Source: an uncultured Opitutia bacterium (GTDB lineage Bacteria; Verrucomicrobiota; Verrucomicrobiia; Opitutales; Opitutaceae). From it: a DNA stretch of 64,000 nt. Shown here in pieces: positions 16,027 through 23,442 of this stretch. The notes below the pieces were generated by a model. That model searched no databases and was not told the origin of the DNA. It saw only the letters and a list, made by a program, of their open reading frames with translations. The stretch lies in assembly GCA_903825285.1 (NCBI GenBank), contig CAIJZY010000041.1, forward strand, positions 121,175 through 185,174, in the 5' to 3' direction. Both the position numbers and the translations under genes were made by a program. The stretch's first letter is position 1. Each line of letters starts with the position of its first letter.

Positions 16027-17124
16027 TCACACGATCTTCCGGACCGCGGGCACAAGGCGCAGGACACTCGCCGCGGCGAATGAGCCCACACACGCGGCCA
16101 GGCCAACATAGAGAAATTTCTGGAACGGCGGGATCGCCGCTCCCCGCAGGGCAATGCTGAGAAAGACGAGCACGGGCGGATGGAGAATGTAGGCCCCGAA
16201 GGCTTGGTTCCCCAGCCAGGATCCGATCGCGGCCAACCGGCCCGACAGAGGCTGCGAGAGCCAGAGCAGGCCGAGGATGATGCCCCAGCAGACCAGCGGA
16301 TCCCAGAGGGCGTACACGAAGGCGTTGCTCCCCCAGCCCCCGCTAAAGGGGCCCGAGCCCCAGCGCTTCAGGCAGAACACCGGAAAGGCCACCAGCAGCA
16401 CCAGCGAACCCAGCACCGGGATTCGCACGCGGGTCCAGGTGAGCCCCTCAAGCAGCCGGCCTCTCGCGGCGGCGCATCCGACGGCGAACAGCGCGAAGTA
16501 CGCCGGGAAATAACCCAGCTGCAGCCAGAGGATGTTGCGGCCCACCGGCACGGCGAGCCGGACGAGGAACGCCACCAGGCCAATCCCCACGGCTCCCATC
16601 AGGATCGCCGGGTAGGCCGGGAGCTCGGACCAGGACGCTGAAGCGGAGGCCGGCGTCTGTTTTCGCCACAGCCAGTAGCCGACTGCGAACAACAGCAGCG
16701 CCTCGGCGAACCACAGCGGGCCCGGCTCGAATTCATGCTCGAGGATCATCTGCCAAAATCCCGGCCAGAGCGGATGACCCGACGCCGTGCGGACAATGGC
16801 CACCGTGAACGGGTGCAGCAGGAAAAAATAAGCCAGCAGCGGGAGGCCGAGTCGCAGAAAGCGGTCCCGAAAATAGTTTCCCGCCCCCTTGCGATCATAC
16901 GACAGCGGCGTGAAATATCCGGCCAGGAGGAAGAAGAACCCCATGAAATAGGACTGGTTCACGGAGTTGAAGAACACCAACAGCAGGTTCGACGAGTCCG
17001 CCTCCTGTCGCCAGTACCAGCCGCCCGAGCCGCCATAGACGATCGCCGTGTGATGCAGGATGACGAGGGCCGTCAGCAGGACCCGAAGACTGTCGATGCC
17101 AGCTGATCGGCCGGGCGTTTTCAT
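16027..17124 (-). CDS. Acyltransferase-3 family membrane protein
   Basis: The 365-residue polytopic protein starts with IDSLRVLLTALVILHHTAIVY, the conserved first helix of acyltransferase-3 enzymes with its key histidine. FFLLAGYFTPLSYDRKG, a later conserved loop, follows. About ten membrane helices are present. Members such as OpgC, OafA and NodX transfer acyl groups to surface glycans or lipids. The closing helices (GNQAFGAYILHPPVLVFLSI) also match. The acceptor here is unknown. Confidence 0.8.
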   Translation of the reverse strand: MKTPGRSAGIDSLRVLLTALVILHHTAIVYGGSGGWYWRQEADSSNLLLVFFNSVNQSYFMGFFFLLAGYFTPLSYDRKGAGNYFRDRFLRLGLPLLAYFFLLHPFTVAIVRTASGHPLWPGFWQMILEHEFEPGPLWFAEALLLFAVGYWLWRKQTPASASASWSELPAYPAILMGAVGIGLVAFLVRLAVPVGRNILWLQLGYFPAYFALFAVGCAAARGRLLEGLTWTRVRIPVLGSLVLLVAFPVFCLKRWGSGPFSGGWGSNAFVYALWDPLVCWGIILGLLWLSQPLSGRLAAIGSWLGNQAFGAYILHPPVLVFLSIALRGAAIPPFQKFLYVGLAACVGSFAAASVLRLVPAVRKIV

Positions 17125-17465
17125 GCGCGTGCGCGGCCATCAACACCGGCGCCGCAACCCGAGGCCAGAAAAAACCGGCAGACCGACGGGCCCAACGGCC
17201 GGCCGCACCCAAAGATTTTCTCATTGGTCGGATCGAGAAGCAGCTGCCGACTTCAGGGACGACTCCGGTTTCGTTCGGCTCAGTCAAATTACAAGAGCAC
17301 GATAGCCGGAAGCACCGAGGATGAGAGTCCGGCTGCCGGCGTCAGACAGTGGCGCCCTTGGATACACGGTGTTCACGACGAGGTTGCCGCAGTTCCAGCC
17401 CCGGTGAAGCGAGCCAGCCAACCTTATCCACAGTTTTTGTCAGAGCGTCGGGTAGAGGGTCGCGC
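17125..17465. other. Intergenic region without a supported gene
   Basis: This is 341 bp between two minus-strand genes. It contains the presumed promoter of the acyltransferase gene and a GC-rich tract. I see no RNA gene, clear hairpin terminator or conserved repeat here. Confidence 0.4.
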
Positions 17466-18488
17466 TTACCGGTTGCGGTTCGCAATCTCTTCCTTGAGCG
17501 CGCCGAGGATCGGTTTGAGCAATTCGATGCGCTCCCGGTAGCAGATGCCAAGGCCGCGAATCTCATCAATCTGCAGGGAGGATTCGCCGCCGGCGGCGGC
17601 CTGCTGGGCCTGATCCTTGGCCACTTCGCTGTCGTGATTCAGATCCAAGATTGCCTGTTCGATGGTCACGACCAAATCGGTGAGTTCGGCCGTCTTCCGT
17701 TCCCGCAGCAAGAGGGGCAGCTGTTGGTTCTTGGCGGCGATGAGCTGGCGGTTGCGGATGCGGGCCAGCTCCACGGTGCGGTCCCCTCCGACAATCAATT
17801 CGGGCAGGGAGGCGGCCTGCATCTTTCGCGCAGTCGATTGCTCGGCCAGATGCTGGAAATATTCCGCCACCCCGGCCTTCATCACCGGCATGAGCTGCTC
17901 GAAGGCATACTGCATGCTGCCCGTCAGCATGCGCTGGCCGGACCAGGATGTGCTATTCACATCCGCAGAAAATTTCGGGGTCTGGGTGAAAACAATGCTG
18001 TTGTAGCGGCCACTGGAGATGCCGAGCGGCAATTCCGCCTTGCGCGTGAAGAGCTCCTGGCCAGAGGACGTGGCGATCAGCGCGATCGTCACCTGGAGGC
18101 GCAGGTTTGCGGGATCAATTTCTCGGGCGTCGATCCTGATGAGATAATCCGTTTTCCCTCCGCCGGGCTGCTGTATGCGGGCGAAGAGGCCTGAGCCGGC
18201 CACATCGCTGGTGACCGTTTCCGCCATCGCGGCGAGATAGGAATCAACATTCGAACTTTGCCTGAGGAAAGCGGTCCACAGCGGCTGCAGCTCTGGAGCG
18301 ATGGTAATGTGCGTTTCCACCTGGGCGCTGGCGTCAACCTTGCTTGGTGCCGGCGTCGTCCGATAGGACGGCGTATAATGAGAGCCAGCTTCGACGGATG
18401 GGGCGGCCGCACAACCCGCCCATAGCAAGCAGCCGAAAACTGCCCAGGATGCGATTCCAAGAGGGAACCTGCGATGTGGAGTAGTCAT
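17466..18488 (-). CDS. Lipoprotein-like protein with helical C-terminus
   Basis: The start at 18488 gives a signal sequence, GIASWAVFGCLLWAGC, with a lipobox-like cysteine, so an outer-membrane or inner-membrane lipoprotein is likely. The middle has a beta-rich part (TDYLIRIDAREIDPANLRLQ) like lipoproteins that report subunit or stress state. The last ~100 residues are helical (RNRQLIAAKNQQLPLLL ... YRERIELLKPILGALKEEIA). This helical part is repeated in the truncated gene just upstream. The function is unknown. Confidence 0.6.
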   Translation of the reverse strand: MTTPHRRFPLGIASWAVFGCLLWAGCAAAPSVEAGSHYTPSYRTTPAPSKVDASAQVETHITIAPELQPLWTAFLRQSSNVDSYLAAMAETVTSDVAGSGLFARIQQPGGGKTDYLIRIDAREIDPANLRLQVTIALIATSSGQELFTRKAELPLGISSGRYNSIVFTQTPKFSADVNSTSWSGQRMLTGSMQYAFEQLMPVMKAGVAEYFQHLAEQSTARKMQAASLPELIVGGDRTVELARIRNRQLIAAKNQQLPLLLRERKTAELTDLVVTIEQAILDLNHDSEVAKDQAQQAAAGGESSLQIDEIRGLGICYRERIELLKPILGALKEEIANRNR

Positions 18489-18508
18489 GGAGATTGGGCG
18501 GCCGGTGA

Positions 18509-19087
18509 TCACCGATTGCGGTTCGCAATCTCTTCCTTGAGCGCGGCAAGGATGGGCTTGAGCAACTCAATGCGCTCCCGGTAGCTGATGTTCAGCCCGC
18601 GCAGCTCCTCCGCCAGCGGCGTGTTTTCGTTGGCGGCGTTGGCCTGCTGGGCGCGATCTTTTGCCACCTCACTTTCATGATTCAGGTCGAGGATGGTTTG
18701 CTCGATTTTGACCACGAAGGCGGAAAGTTCATCCGTCTTGTTCTCCCGCAGCAGGGCCGGCAGTTGCTGGTTCTTCGCCGCGATGATCGCCCGGTTGCGG
18801 CCCCGGGCCGTGGCAACGTCGCGGTCCGTGCTGGTGATCAGATCGGACAGGGTGCCCTTGGCAAATGCCGCCACCTGCGCCTCCGCCGCCTGCTGCTCAA
18901 TTCGCCGGCGTAATTCCGCGATGTCCGCCACCATGTCATTCCTCAGGGCGGCCATGACCTGAGGCAGGGCCGCCTTCAGGTTGTAGTCCTGCAATGTCGT
19001 CCCCAGCCGAATTTCCCGAGTGTGATTTGAAATGCTCTGCTGGGCGGCATTGAGCACCTCCATTTTCACCACCAGCTTCTCGGCGCG
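18509..19087 (-). pseudogene. 5'-truncated paralog of the lipoprotein-like gene
   Basis: The open frame starts right after an in-frame TAG at about 19085 and has no signal peptide. Its first residues (RAEKLVVKMEVLNAAQQ) look like the middle of a protein. The last ~100 residues are about 70-80 percent identical to the C-terminus of the intact neighbour. The ends, ALKEEIANRNR, are the same in both. It therefore looks like a tandem duplicate that lost its 5' part. Two low-GC orphan genes begin directly at the break. A translatable start at 19072 exists, so a short protein could still be made. Confidence 0.6.
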
Positions 19088-19093
19088 CTAAAA

Positions 19094-19420
19094 ATGAGTG
19101 GTGTGCCGACCACGCGTGAAAACTTGATGCTATCGCTGAGACGTTTTCAGCCCGAAAGCCCTTACGTCGATGGGGTCTTTGTTTCTCCTGAAGCTCTGGG
19201 ATATTTCATGTACGCGCCACCTGAAATGTCCGAACGAGAAATCGATTCCTTTTTGCAGGAATATATCAACTTGGTTCCCTACTATCTAACAAAGTGCGAC
19301 GGGAACTTGTCCCGGATCTTCTCGGAGGACGCTCTACCGGCATTCCCCGAAATGCCACCACCCATCACCGTGACCTGGTCGGAAGCCGAGGGAGAGGCAC
19401 TCATTGCACATGGCCGCTGA
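19094..19420 (+). CDS. Orphan hypothetical protein
   Basis: The 108-residue product has no signal peptide, membrane span or motif I recognise. Residues such as MYAPPEMSEREIDSFLQEYINLVPYYL suggest a helical fold. It overlaps the next gene, so the two form an operon. Codon use is less GC-rich than in the flanking core genes, suggesting acquired DNA at the edge of the island. Confidence 0.5.
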   Translation: MSGVPTTRENLMLSLRRFQPESPYVDGVFVSPEALGYFMYAPPEMSEREIDSFLQEYINLVPYYLTKCDGNLSRIFSEDALPAFPEMPPPITVTWSEAEGEALIAHGR

Positions 19421-19931
19421 ACCTCTCACGACCATGACCGAGATCGACCTTGTGGTTTTTCAGATTGCGCGGGCGCGCGTGGAGCGGAGGGAAAGCCGAT
19501 GGATCGCGGACCAATTTGATGCTGAAGCCATGCCAATGGAGCACCTCCGCTGGTTGCACGACCGCATTACGTGGTGCATCTGCGGCTACGAGTCAGACCC
19601 AACGGAGCTTTACGCCATCGCATCGGTCAGACGCTTCCTTGATGCGTGGCACCGTCGGAGCCCAAACTGGCTGTTCTTCGGGTCGCTAGAAACTGACAAC
19701 CTCAAAGTGATGTATGTCTCACTGCTCCGGAACGCTTCCGCGGTGAGCGACACGTGTTCCGGGCGTTGTCAGGTTGAGTTTGATCGGACGGAGTTGGGGC
19801 GACTGCTCGCACACGACCTGGAGGTTTCGGACAGAATCTCCGAGCACGTCGGTTTTAGCCCGGCACAACGGCTGACTCGAATGAAGGCGGTCCTGGAATA
19901 TTTCAGCATGAAAAAAGGAGAAAACTGGTGA
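19410..19931 (+). CDS. Orphan hypothetical protein, second gene of pair
   Basis: The 173-residue product (ATG at 19410; an ATG at 19434 is also possible) has no recognised domain. It contains a Trp/Cys-rich segment, HLRWLHDRITWCICGYESDP, that could be structural, and a C-terminal helix. Its start overlaps the end of the preceding gene by 11 bp. The low GC content agrees with the pair being acquired, but it lies outside the att-bounded elements. Confidence 0.5.
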   Translation: MAAEPLTTMTEIDLVVFQIARARVERRESRWIADQFDAEAMPMEHLRWLHDRITWCICGYESDPTELYAIASVRRFLDAWHRRSPNWLFFGSLETDNLKVMYVSLLRNASAVSDTCSGRCQVEFDRTELGRLLAHDLEVSDRISEHVGFSPAQRLTRMKAVLEYFSMKKGENW

Positions 19932-20140
19932 GAACTGACCACTCACATCAGCTGGGCCGCGAGCCCATGAAGCGAGGCATCATGGGTCGACCCCACGGTC
20001 ACCAGCACCCCCAGTTCAGCCGAACTGCCGGCACTTCCGCCGGGCTTTTTCCGACATCAAGGACGCTCGGCGACATCGGCGTTTGTCGGCGATTTATTGT
20101 CACCTGCATTGTCACTTTGCCGATTTTTGAAAATGCAAAA

Positions 20141-20164
20141 CCCACATCCTCCGCTGGATGTGGG
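20141..20164 (-). terminator. Probable original tRNA-Glu terminator, stranded by the insertion
   Basis: On the minus strand a 9-bp stem, CCCACATCC with GGATGTGGG, is followed by TTTTGCATTTTC. It lies just downstream (minus strand) of the left att copy, where the 3' end of the tRNA-Glu gene would have been before insertion. The intact tRNA gene is now 12 kb away. Confidence 0.6.
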
Positions 20165-20175
20165 CTTTGTAAAGA

Positions 20176-20205
20176 TGGCGTCCCCACGGGGATTCGAACC
20201 CCGGT
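20176..20205 (-). other. attL: tRNA-Glu 3'-end duplicate at left end of element 1
   Basis: Thirty bases are identical to the 3' end of the tRNA-Glu gene at 32239-32268, including the CCA end (TGG on the plus strand) and the T-arm (GGGGATTCGAACCCC). Identity stops in the anticodon-side sequence, so it is not a tRNA gene. It marks the left boundary of the island. Confidence 0.85.
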
Positions 20206-20302
20206 GACTACTGAATGTTGGTTTATGTTGGTGTTCATAAGGTGCTTAACAGTGGTTGATTTTGCTTGGAAAGTGCCCGTAGCTACGTTGTGTTACGCGG
20301 CA

Positions 20303-21451
20303 ATGAGCTTGGCTGGCACCAGTGTTTATCGTCGAAAAGACTCCCCGTTCTGGTGGGTCAAATACTGGTGTCCGGTGAAATTGGGATGGGCTGCGAAGAG
20401 CAGCGGTCATCGGTTCGACGATCCGCTTGGCTACAAGCGCGCGGTGGCAATGGCTCGAGAGCTGTCGGCCGATGCGGTTTCGGCGCGCACTGTTGCCCCT
20501 AGCGCGCGTTGGGACAGCTGGGTGAAGGCGTGGCTCGAGATGAAGCACCAGAACAGCCCCAAGACCTTGGTTTCCGAAAGCAACCGTTGGGAGTGGCTCG
20601 ATTCGTTCCTGACGCAGAAGAAAGTCTATGGCCCGCAGGGGGTGACCTACCCGCTTGGCCTCGACTACATGACTTGGCGCACCGGCCAAGTTAAGCGGGT
20701 GTCGAAGAAGCACCCGTGCCACAACACCGCCCTGGCTGAATTGCGGTTGTTGGGACGGATCATGCGTGAGGCTGTGCACCGTGGATTCATAACGACCAGC
20801 CCGCTTGAGCGGATGGGGATCAAAAAGCAGCGGCCCGCCGAGAAGCCCGAGATGACGGACGCTGACGTTGCGGCGATCCGTGCAGCGTTGGCCGAAAAGG
20901 AAGGGCATCTCCCGCTGCAGGACCGCTGGATGACCATTTCCTTTGAGATAGCGCTTCACCAAGGGTGCCGGGTGAGTGAGACCAGCCTCCCGTTGAGCGA
21001 CATCGACCTTGAGGCCCGGCGCATCACCTTTCACGCGAAGCGCGCCAAGGTGTTCACGACAACGCTTCACCCGAGTCTCGTGCCGTTGATTCAGCAATTG
21101 AAGGCAACAGGCGCCGAGCGCACATGCACGTTGCCCAAGATGGCCACACGTGACTGGCACCTCTTGCTCAAAGGCCGTTTGGAGCGAAATCGGAAGGGCG
21201 TTTGCCCGCACCTGACTTTCCACTCCACCCGAGTGACCGTCATCACGCGCATGGCCCGCGCAGGCGTCCCAATTCAGCAGGCTATGGCGTATGTGGGTCA
21301 TGCGGATCAGACCGTGCACCGGATTTATCAGCGGCTGCAGGCGGATGATCTGACCCGTTGCACACAGGCTTTGCGTTTTTTCCCAGCCAGTGGGACGCCA
21401 CAAACTCCGGGTGGCGATGCAGCCAAGACATTAGCCAGCGGCGCGTCGTGA
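20303..21451 (+). CDS. int: Tyrosine recombinase (integrase) of element 1
   Basis: The 382-residue product has the catalytic set R223 (in GCRVSET), H307-x-x-R310 (HSTR), H333 (VGHAD) and Y342 (HRIYQRL). The N-terminal ~90 residues (TSVYRRKDSPFWWVKYW) form a likely arm/core-binding domain. The start at ATG 20303 is chosen because upstream codons run through the att core and are not protein-like. It lies 98 bp from attL and reads into the element. It should catalyse integration at the tRNA-Glu 3' end. Confidence 0.85.
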   Translation: MSLAGTSVYRRKDSPFWWVKYWCPVKLGWAAKSSGHRFDDPLGYKRAVAMARELSADAVSARTVAPSARWDSWVKAWLEMKHQNSPKTLVSESNRWEWLDSFLTQKKVYGPQGVTYPLGLDYMTWRTGQVKRVSKKHPCHNTALAELRLLGRIMREAVHRGFITTSPLERMGIKKQRPAEKPEMTDADVAAIRAALAEKEGHLPLQDRWMTISFEIALHQGCRVSETSLPLSDIDLEARRITFHAKRAKVFTTTLHPSLVPLIQQLKATGAERTCTLPKMATRDWHLLLKGRLERNRKGVCPHLTFHSTRVTVITRMARAGVPIQQAMAYVGHADQTVHRIYQRLQADDLTRCTQALRFFPASGTPQTPGGDAAKTLASGAS

Positions 21452-21575
21452 AGCGGCCCACTGGGTCCTTGAGGTGACGACCTGCCTTGCGCATGGCTTG
21501 AATGGTCCAGCGCGAGACGCCCACGGCTTCAGCCTGGGCCTGTGCAGTCGTCAAAATCATGTCCGGCTCGTTCAT
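21282..21575 (-). CDS. Excisionase-like HTH protein
   Basis: The 97-residue product has a helix-turn-helix, LTTAQAQAEAVGVSRWTIQAM, followed by GRFTTRRWLMSWLHRHPEF. This pattern fits AlpA/Xis-type DNA-binding proteins that control excision. Its 3' half overlaps the integrase 3' end in antisense by 170 bp; residues after about 70 may be only read-through. Convergent int/xis overlap is common in small elements. Confidence 0.55.
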   Translation of the reverse strand: MNEPDMILTTAQAQAEAVGVSRWTIQAMRKAGRHLKDPVGRFTTRRWLMSWLHRHPEFVASHWLGKNAKPVCNGSDHPPAAADKSGARSDPHDPHTP

Positions 21576-21585
21576 GTCTCAATCC

Positions 21586-21864
21586 TCAGGTGAGCTTCTT
21601 GAGCTCGTCCCCCGGCAGTCCGAATTTCTTAACCATGTGCTCGATGAGCGTCTCCGCGTTCACTTGCGAAGCCATGTGCTGCGACGAACGGCGACTCGCC
21701 AAAATTGCAGACATTGCTTCGAGCCCGCGCTGCATGAGGTAGCGCGCCGCATCCAACTCGGAGTTCAGGCTCAGCATCTCACGGACCTCGCGCACTTGCT
21801 CCAATTCGGGGCCGTGCAGACGGAATGTAATGCGAAGGATTTCTTTGGTAGATTTCTTGGCCAT
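21586..21864 (-). CDS. Small RHH-like regulatory protein of element 1
   Basis: The 92-residue product begins AKKSTKEILRITFRLHGPE, a short beta-strand typical of a ribbon-helix-helix dimer. Helices EQVREVREMLSLNSELDAARYLMQRG follow. It is encoded 10 bp upstream of the excisionase-like gene on the same strand. By analogy with copy-control proteins it could repress rep or int. Distant similarity only; no ligand site is visible. Confidence 0.5.
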   Translation of the reverse strand: MAKKSTKEILRITFRLHGPELEQVREVREMLSLNSELDAARYLMQRGLEAMSAILASRRSSQHMASQVNAETLIEHMVKKFGLPGDELKKLT

Positions 21865-21990
21865 TCCTCCAAAAAGTGCCTTTTAACACCTTTAGTCAAC
21901 TATTTTCACCTTTTAGGCATCTTTTGCCCGCATTACCGCGCTCCATGCGCTTGCACGAATTGCCTCCTTGGGCAGATACTCACGGTTCTG

Positions 21991-22473
21991 ATGGACACCA
22001 AAAGCTATGCCGAAAGCCTCGGATTCCTTCACACAGGATTCAACAGCGTTGACCGAAACATACGGCATTTCCTCTACCGCCACATCACTGGAAAAGATCC
22101 ACTTTCGTTCGAATACAACAGCCTTAGCAAAGGCGATGCAGTTGAACGGAACCCTCTCACAGAACGGCACACATTCGGCACGCTCGTCAGCCGCTATAAC
22201 GCGGTCGCCGCTCCTGAAAATCAAATCGACCAGAGGATAGTGACTGTGAGAAACGCCGTTGCGCATGGACGCTTATTCAAAGATCACTCTCGAACCAACG
22301 CGTTCAGGATCGTGAATTTCGAAAACCACGAGAGCGACAGTAACAAAATGACGGTCGAGTACTTCATCGACATTAACGAACTCTACATCCGTGACGCCAC
22401 GTGTCTCATCGCTCTCGCAATCGACCGAGTGAAAAAGAGCATCAAGGCTCTCATCGCCACCCAAATTTCTTGA
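21991..22473 (+). CDS. HEPN-domain protein (putative RNase) in element 1
   Basis: The 160-residue protein carries the HEPN signature R-x4-H at R87-NAVA-H92 inside an all-helical context (QRIVTVRNAVAHGRLF). HEPN domains are small ribonucleases or their partners in toxin-antitoxin, abortive-infection and CRISPR systems. The start at ATG 21991 is preferred because upstream in-frame codons overlap the RHH gene in antisense. There is no partner antitoxin gene next to it; the nearest plus-strand genes encode exported proteins. A defence role is inferred. Confidence 0.55.
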   Translation: MDTKSYAESLGFLHTGFNSVDRNIRHFLYRHITGKDPLSFEYNSLSKGDAVERNPLTERHTFGTLVSRYNAVAAPENQIDQRIVTVRNAVAHGRLFKDHSRTNAFRIVNFENHESDSNKMTVEYFIDINELYIRDATCLIALAIDRVKKSIKALIATQIS

Positions 22474-22517
22474 AGGTGCATTTCTGACTTTGTGATTCCA
22501 GCATGCTAGGCACCCCC

Positions 22518-22901
22518 ATGAAAAACATACTTAATGTAAACTTTGGATTCGCGACATTGTTAGCACTCCTGCTATTGGTCCCAGTAGCGCGGGCGGCCCA
22601 ACCGCAACCGCCAATTTATTCCACTGCAGACGCCGGAAAACACATCGGAGAGTACGCGTCTGTTTCTGGCGTGGTAGAGCAAGTCTCATCCTCTAGCAAA
22701 GGAACCCATTTCATGAATTTTGACGGCAGCTTTCCCAACGCGCCCTTTACTGCCGTAATTTACGCAGCCGATGCCGACAAGGTTGGAAATATTTTGCAGT
22801 ATGAGGGCAAGCGCGTGGTGGTTACCGGGAAGATCGCGCTCTATCGCGGAAAGCCAGAAATCGTCGTCCACAGTGCAATGAGTCTAAGGATCCAGCCTTA
22901 A
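22518..22901 (+). CDS. Exported small protein with OB-like fold
   Basis: The start at 22518 gives a signal peptide (NVNFGFATLLALLLLVPVARA). The mature ~100 residues have five beta-strand-like segments (YASVSGVVEQVSSSSKGTHF, FTAVIYAADAD, KRVVVTGKIALYRGKPEIVV). This is the pattern of OB-fold proteins in the tOB/nucleic-acid-binding families, which are often exported. It is encoded between the HEPN gene and a membrane coiled-coil protein on the same strand. Its role in the element is unknown. Confidence 0.55.
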   Translation: MKNILNVNFGFATLLALLLLVPVARAAQPQPPIYSTADAGKHIGEYASVSGVVEQVSSSSKGTHFMNFDGSFPNAPFTAVIYAADADKVGNILQYEGKRVVVTGKIALYRGKPEIVVHSAMSLRIQP

Positions 22902-22911
22902 CAGCCAACCC

Positions 22912-23442
22912 GTGAAACCCAGTGGTGCCTTCGCCTGGCTTGCGCTAGTGATATCGGCCCTATGCGCCGCCGCACTTTTTAACGAGATCCGAGTAAATGC
23001 GGCCTTGTCTGCAAAATGCAAAAATCAAACACGTGATATTCGAGAGTTACAGTTAGCAGTTAGTCGCCTCGAATCCGGTGTTGATTCGCTAACCAATGAT
23101 ATTGGTAACTTGAGCGGACGGGACATTCACGTTCAAACGTTTGTCCTCCGCATGCTACATGAGAAAGAGATGTCAGGGGAGTTTCTTCCTTTTACAAAGA
23201 CCCATGAGGTTTTCCGCGGCGGTTTAAGTGATTTGTACGGCCTAACTCCAAGCGAGGTAGAAGAAGTCTTTGGCAAAGGTCAGACGACTAGATCCGTTGT
23301 GGAATCAGGCCGAATGGCATTCGGCAAGGCATTCGATAAAATGCTCGCGTGGCTTCGTGACCCTGCAAATGCCAACGCTGGGGAAGAGAAGGCCGTCGAA
23401 TATCTGCAAACTCTACAAACTCATTACGAGATCGTGCGCTAA
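22912..23442 (+). CDS. Membrane-anchored coiled-coil protein of element 1
   Basis: The 176-residue protein uses a GTG start 10 bp after the previous stop. One N-terminal helix (AFAWLALVISALCAAALF) is followed by a coiled coil (RDIRELQLAVSRLESGVDSL) and a mixed C-terminal domain with SDLYGLTPSEVEEVFGKG. The topology suggests an inner-membrane protein facing the periplasm. The last 30 bp overlap the rep gene in antisense. Family and role are not recognised. Confidence 0.5.
   Translation: MKPSGAFAWLALVISALCAAALFNEIRVNAALSAKCKNQTRDIRELQLAVSRLESGVDSLTNDIGNLSGRDIHVQTFVLRMLHEKEMSGEFLPFTKTHEVFRGGLSDLYGLTPSEVEEVFGKGQTTRSVVESGRMAFGKAFDKMLAWLRDPANANAGEEKAVEYLQTLQTHYEIVR

Noticed and set aside
20176..20205. 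tRNA-like sequence at the left island end
   Set aside because: Only the 3' 30 bases match; no anticodon or 5' half. It is an att copy, as is the one at 24535-24566.
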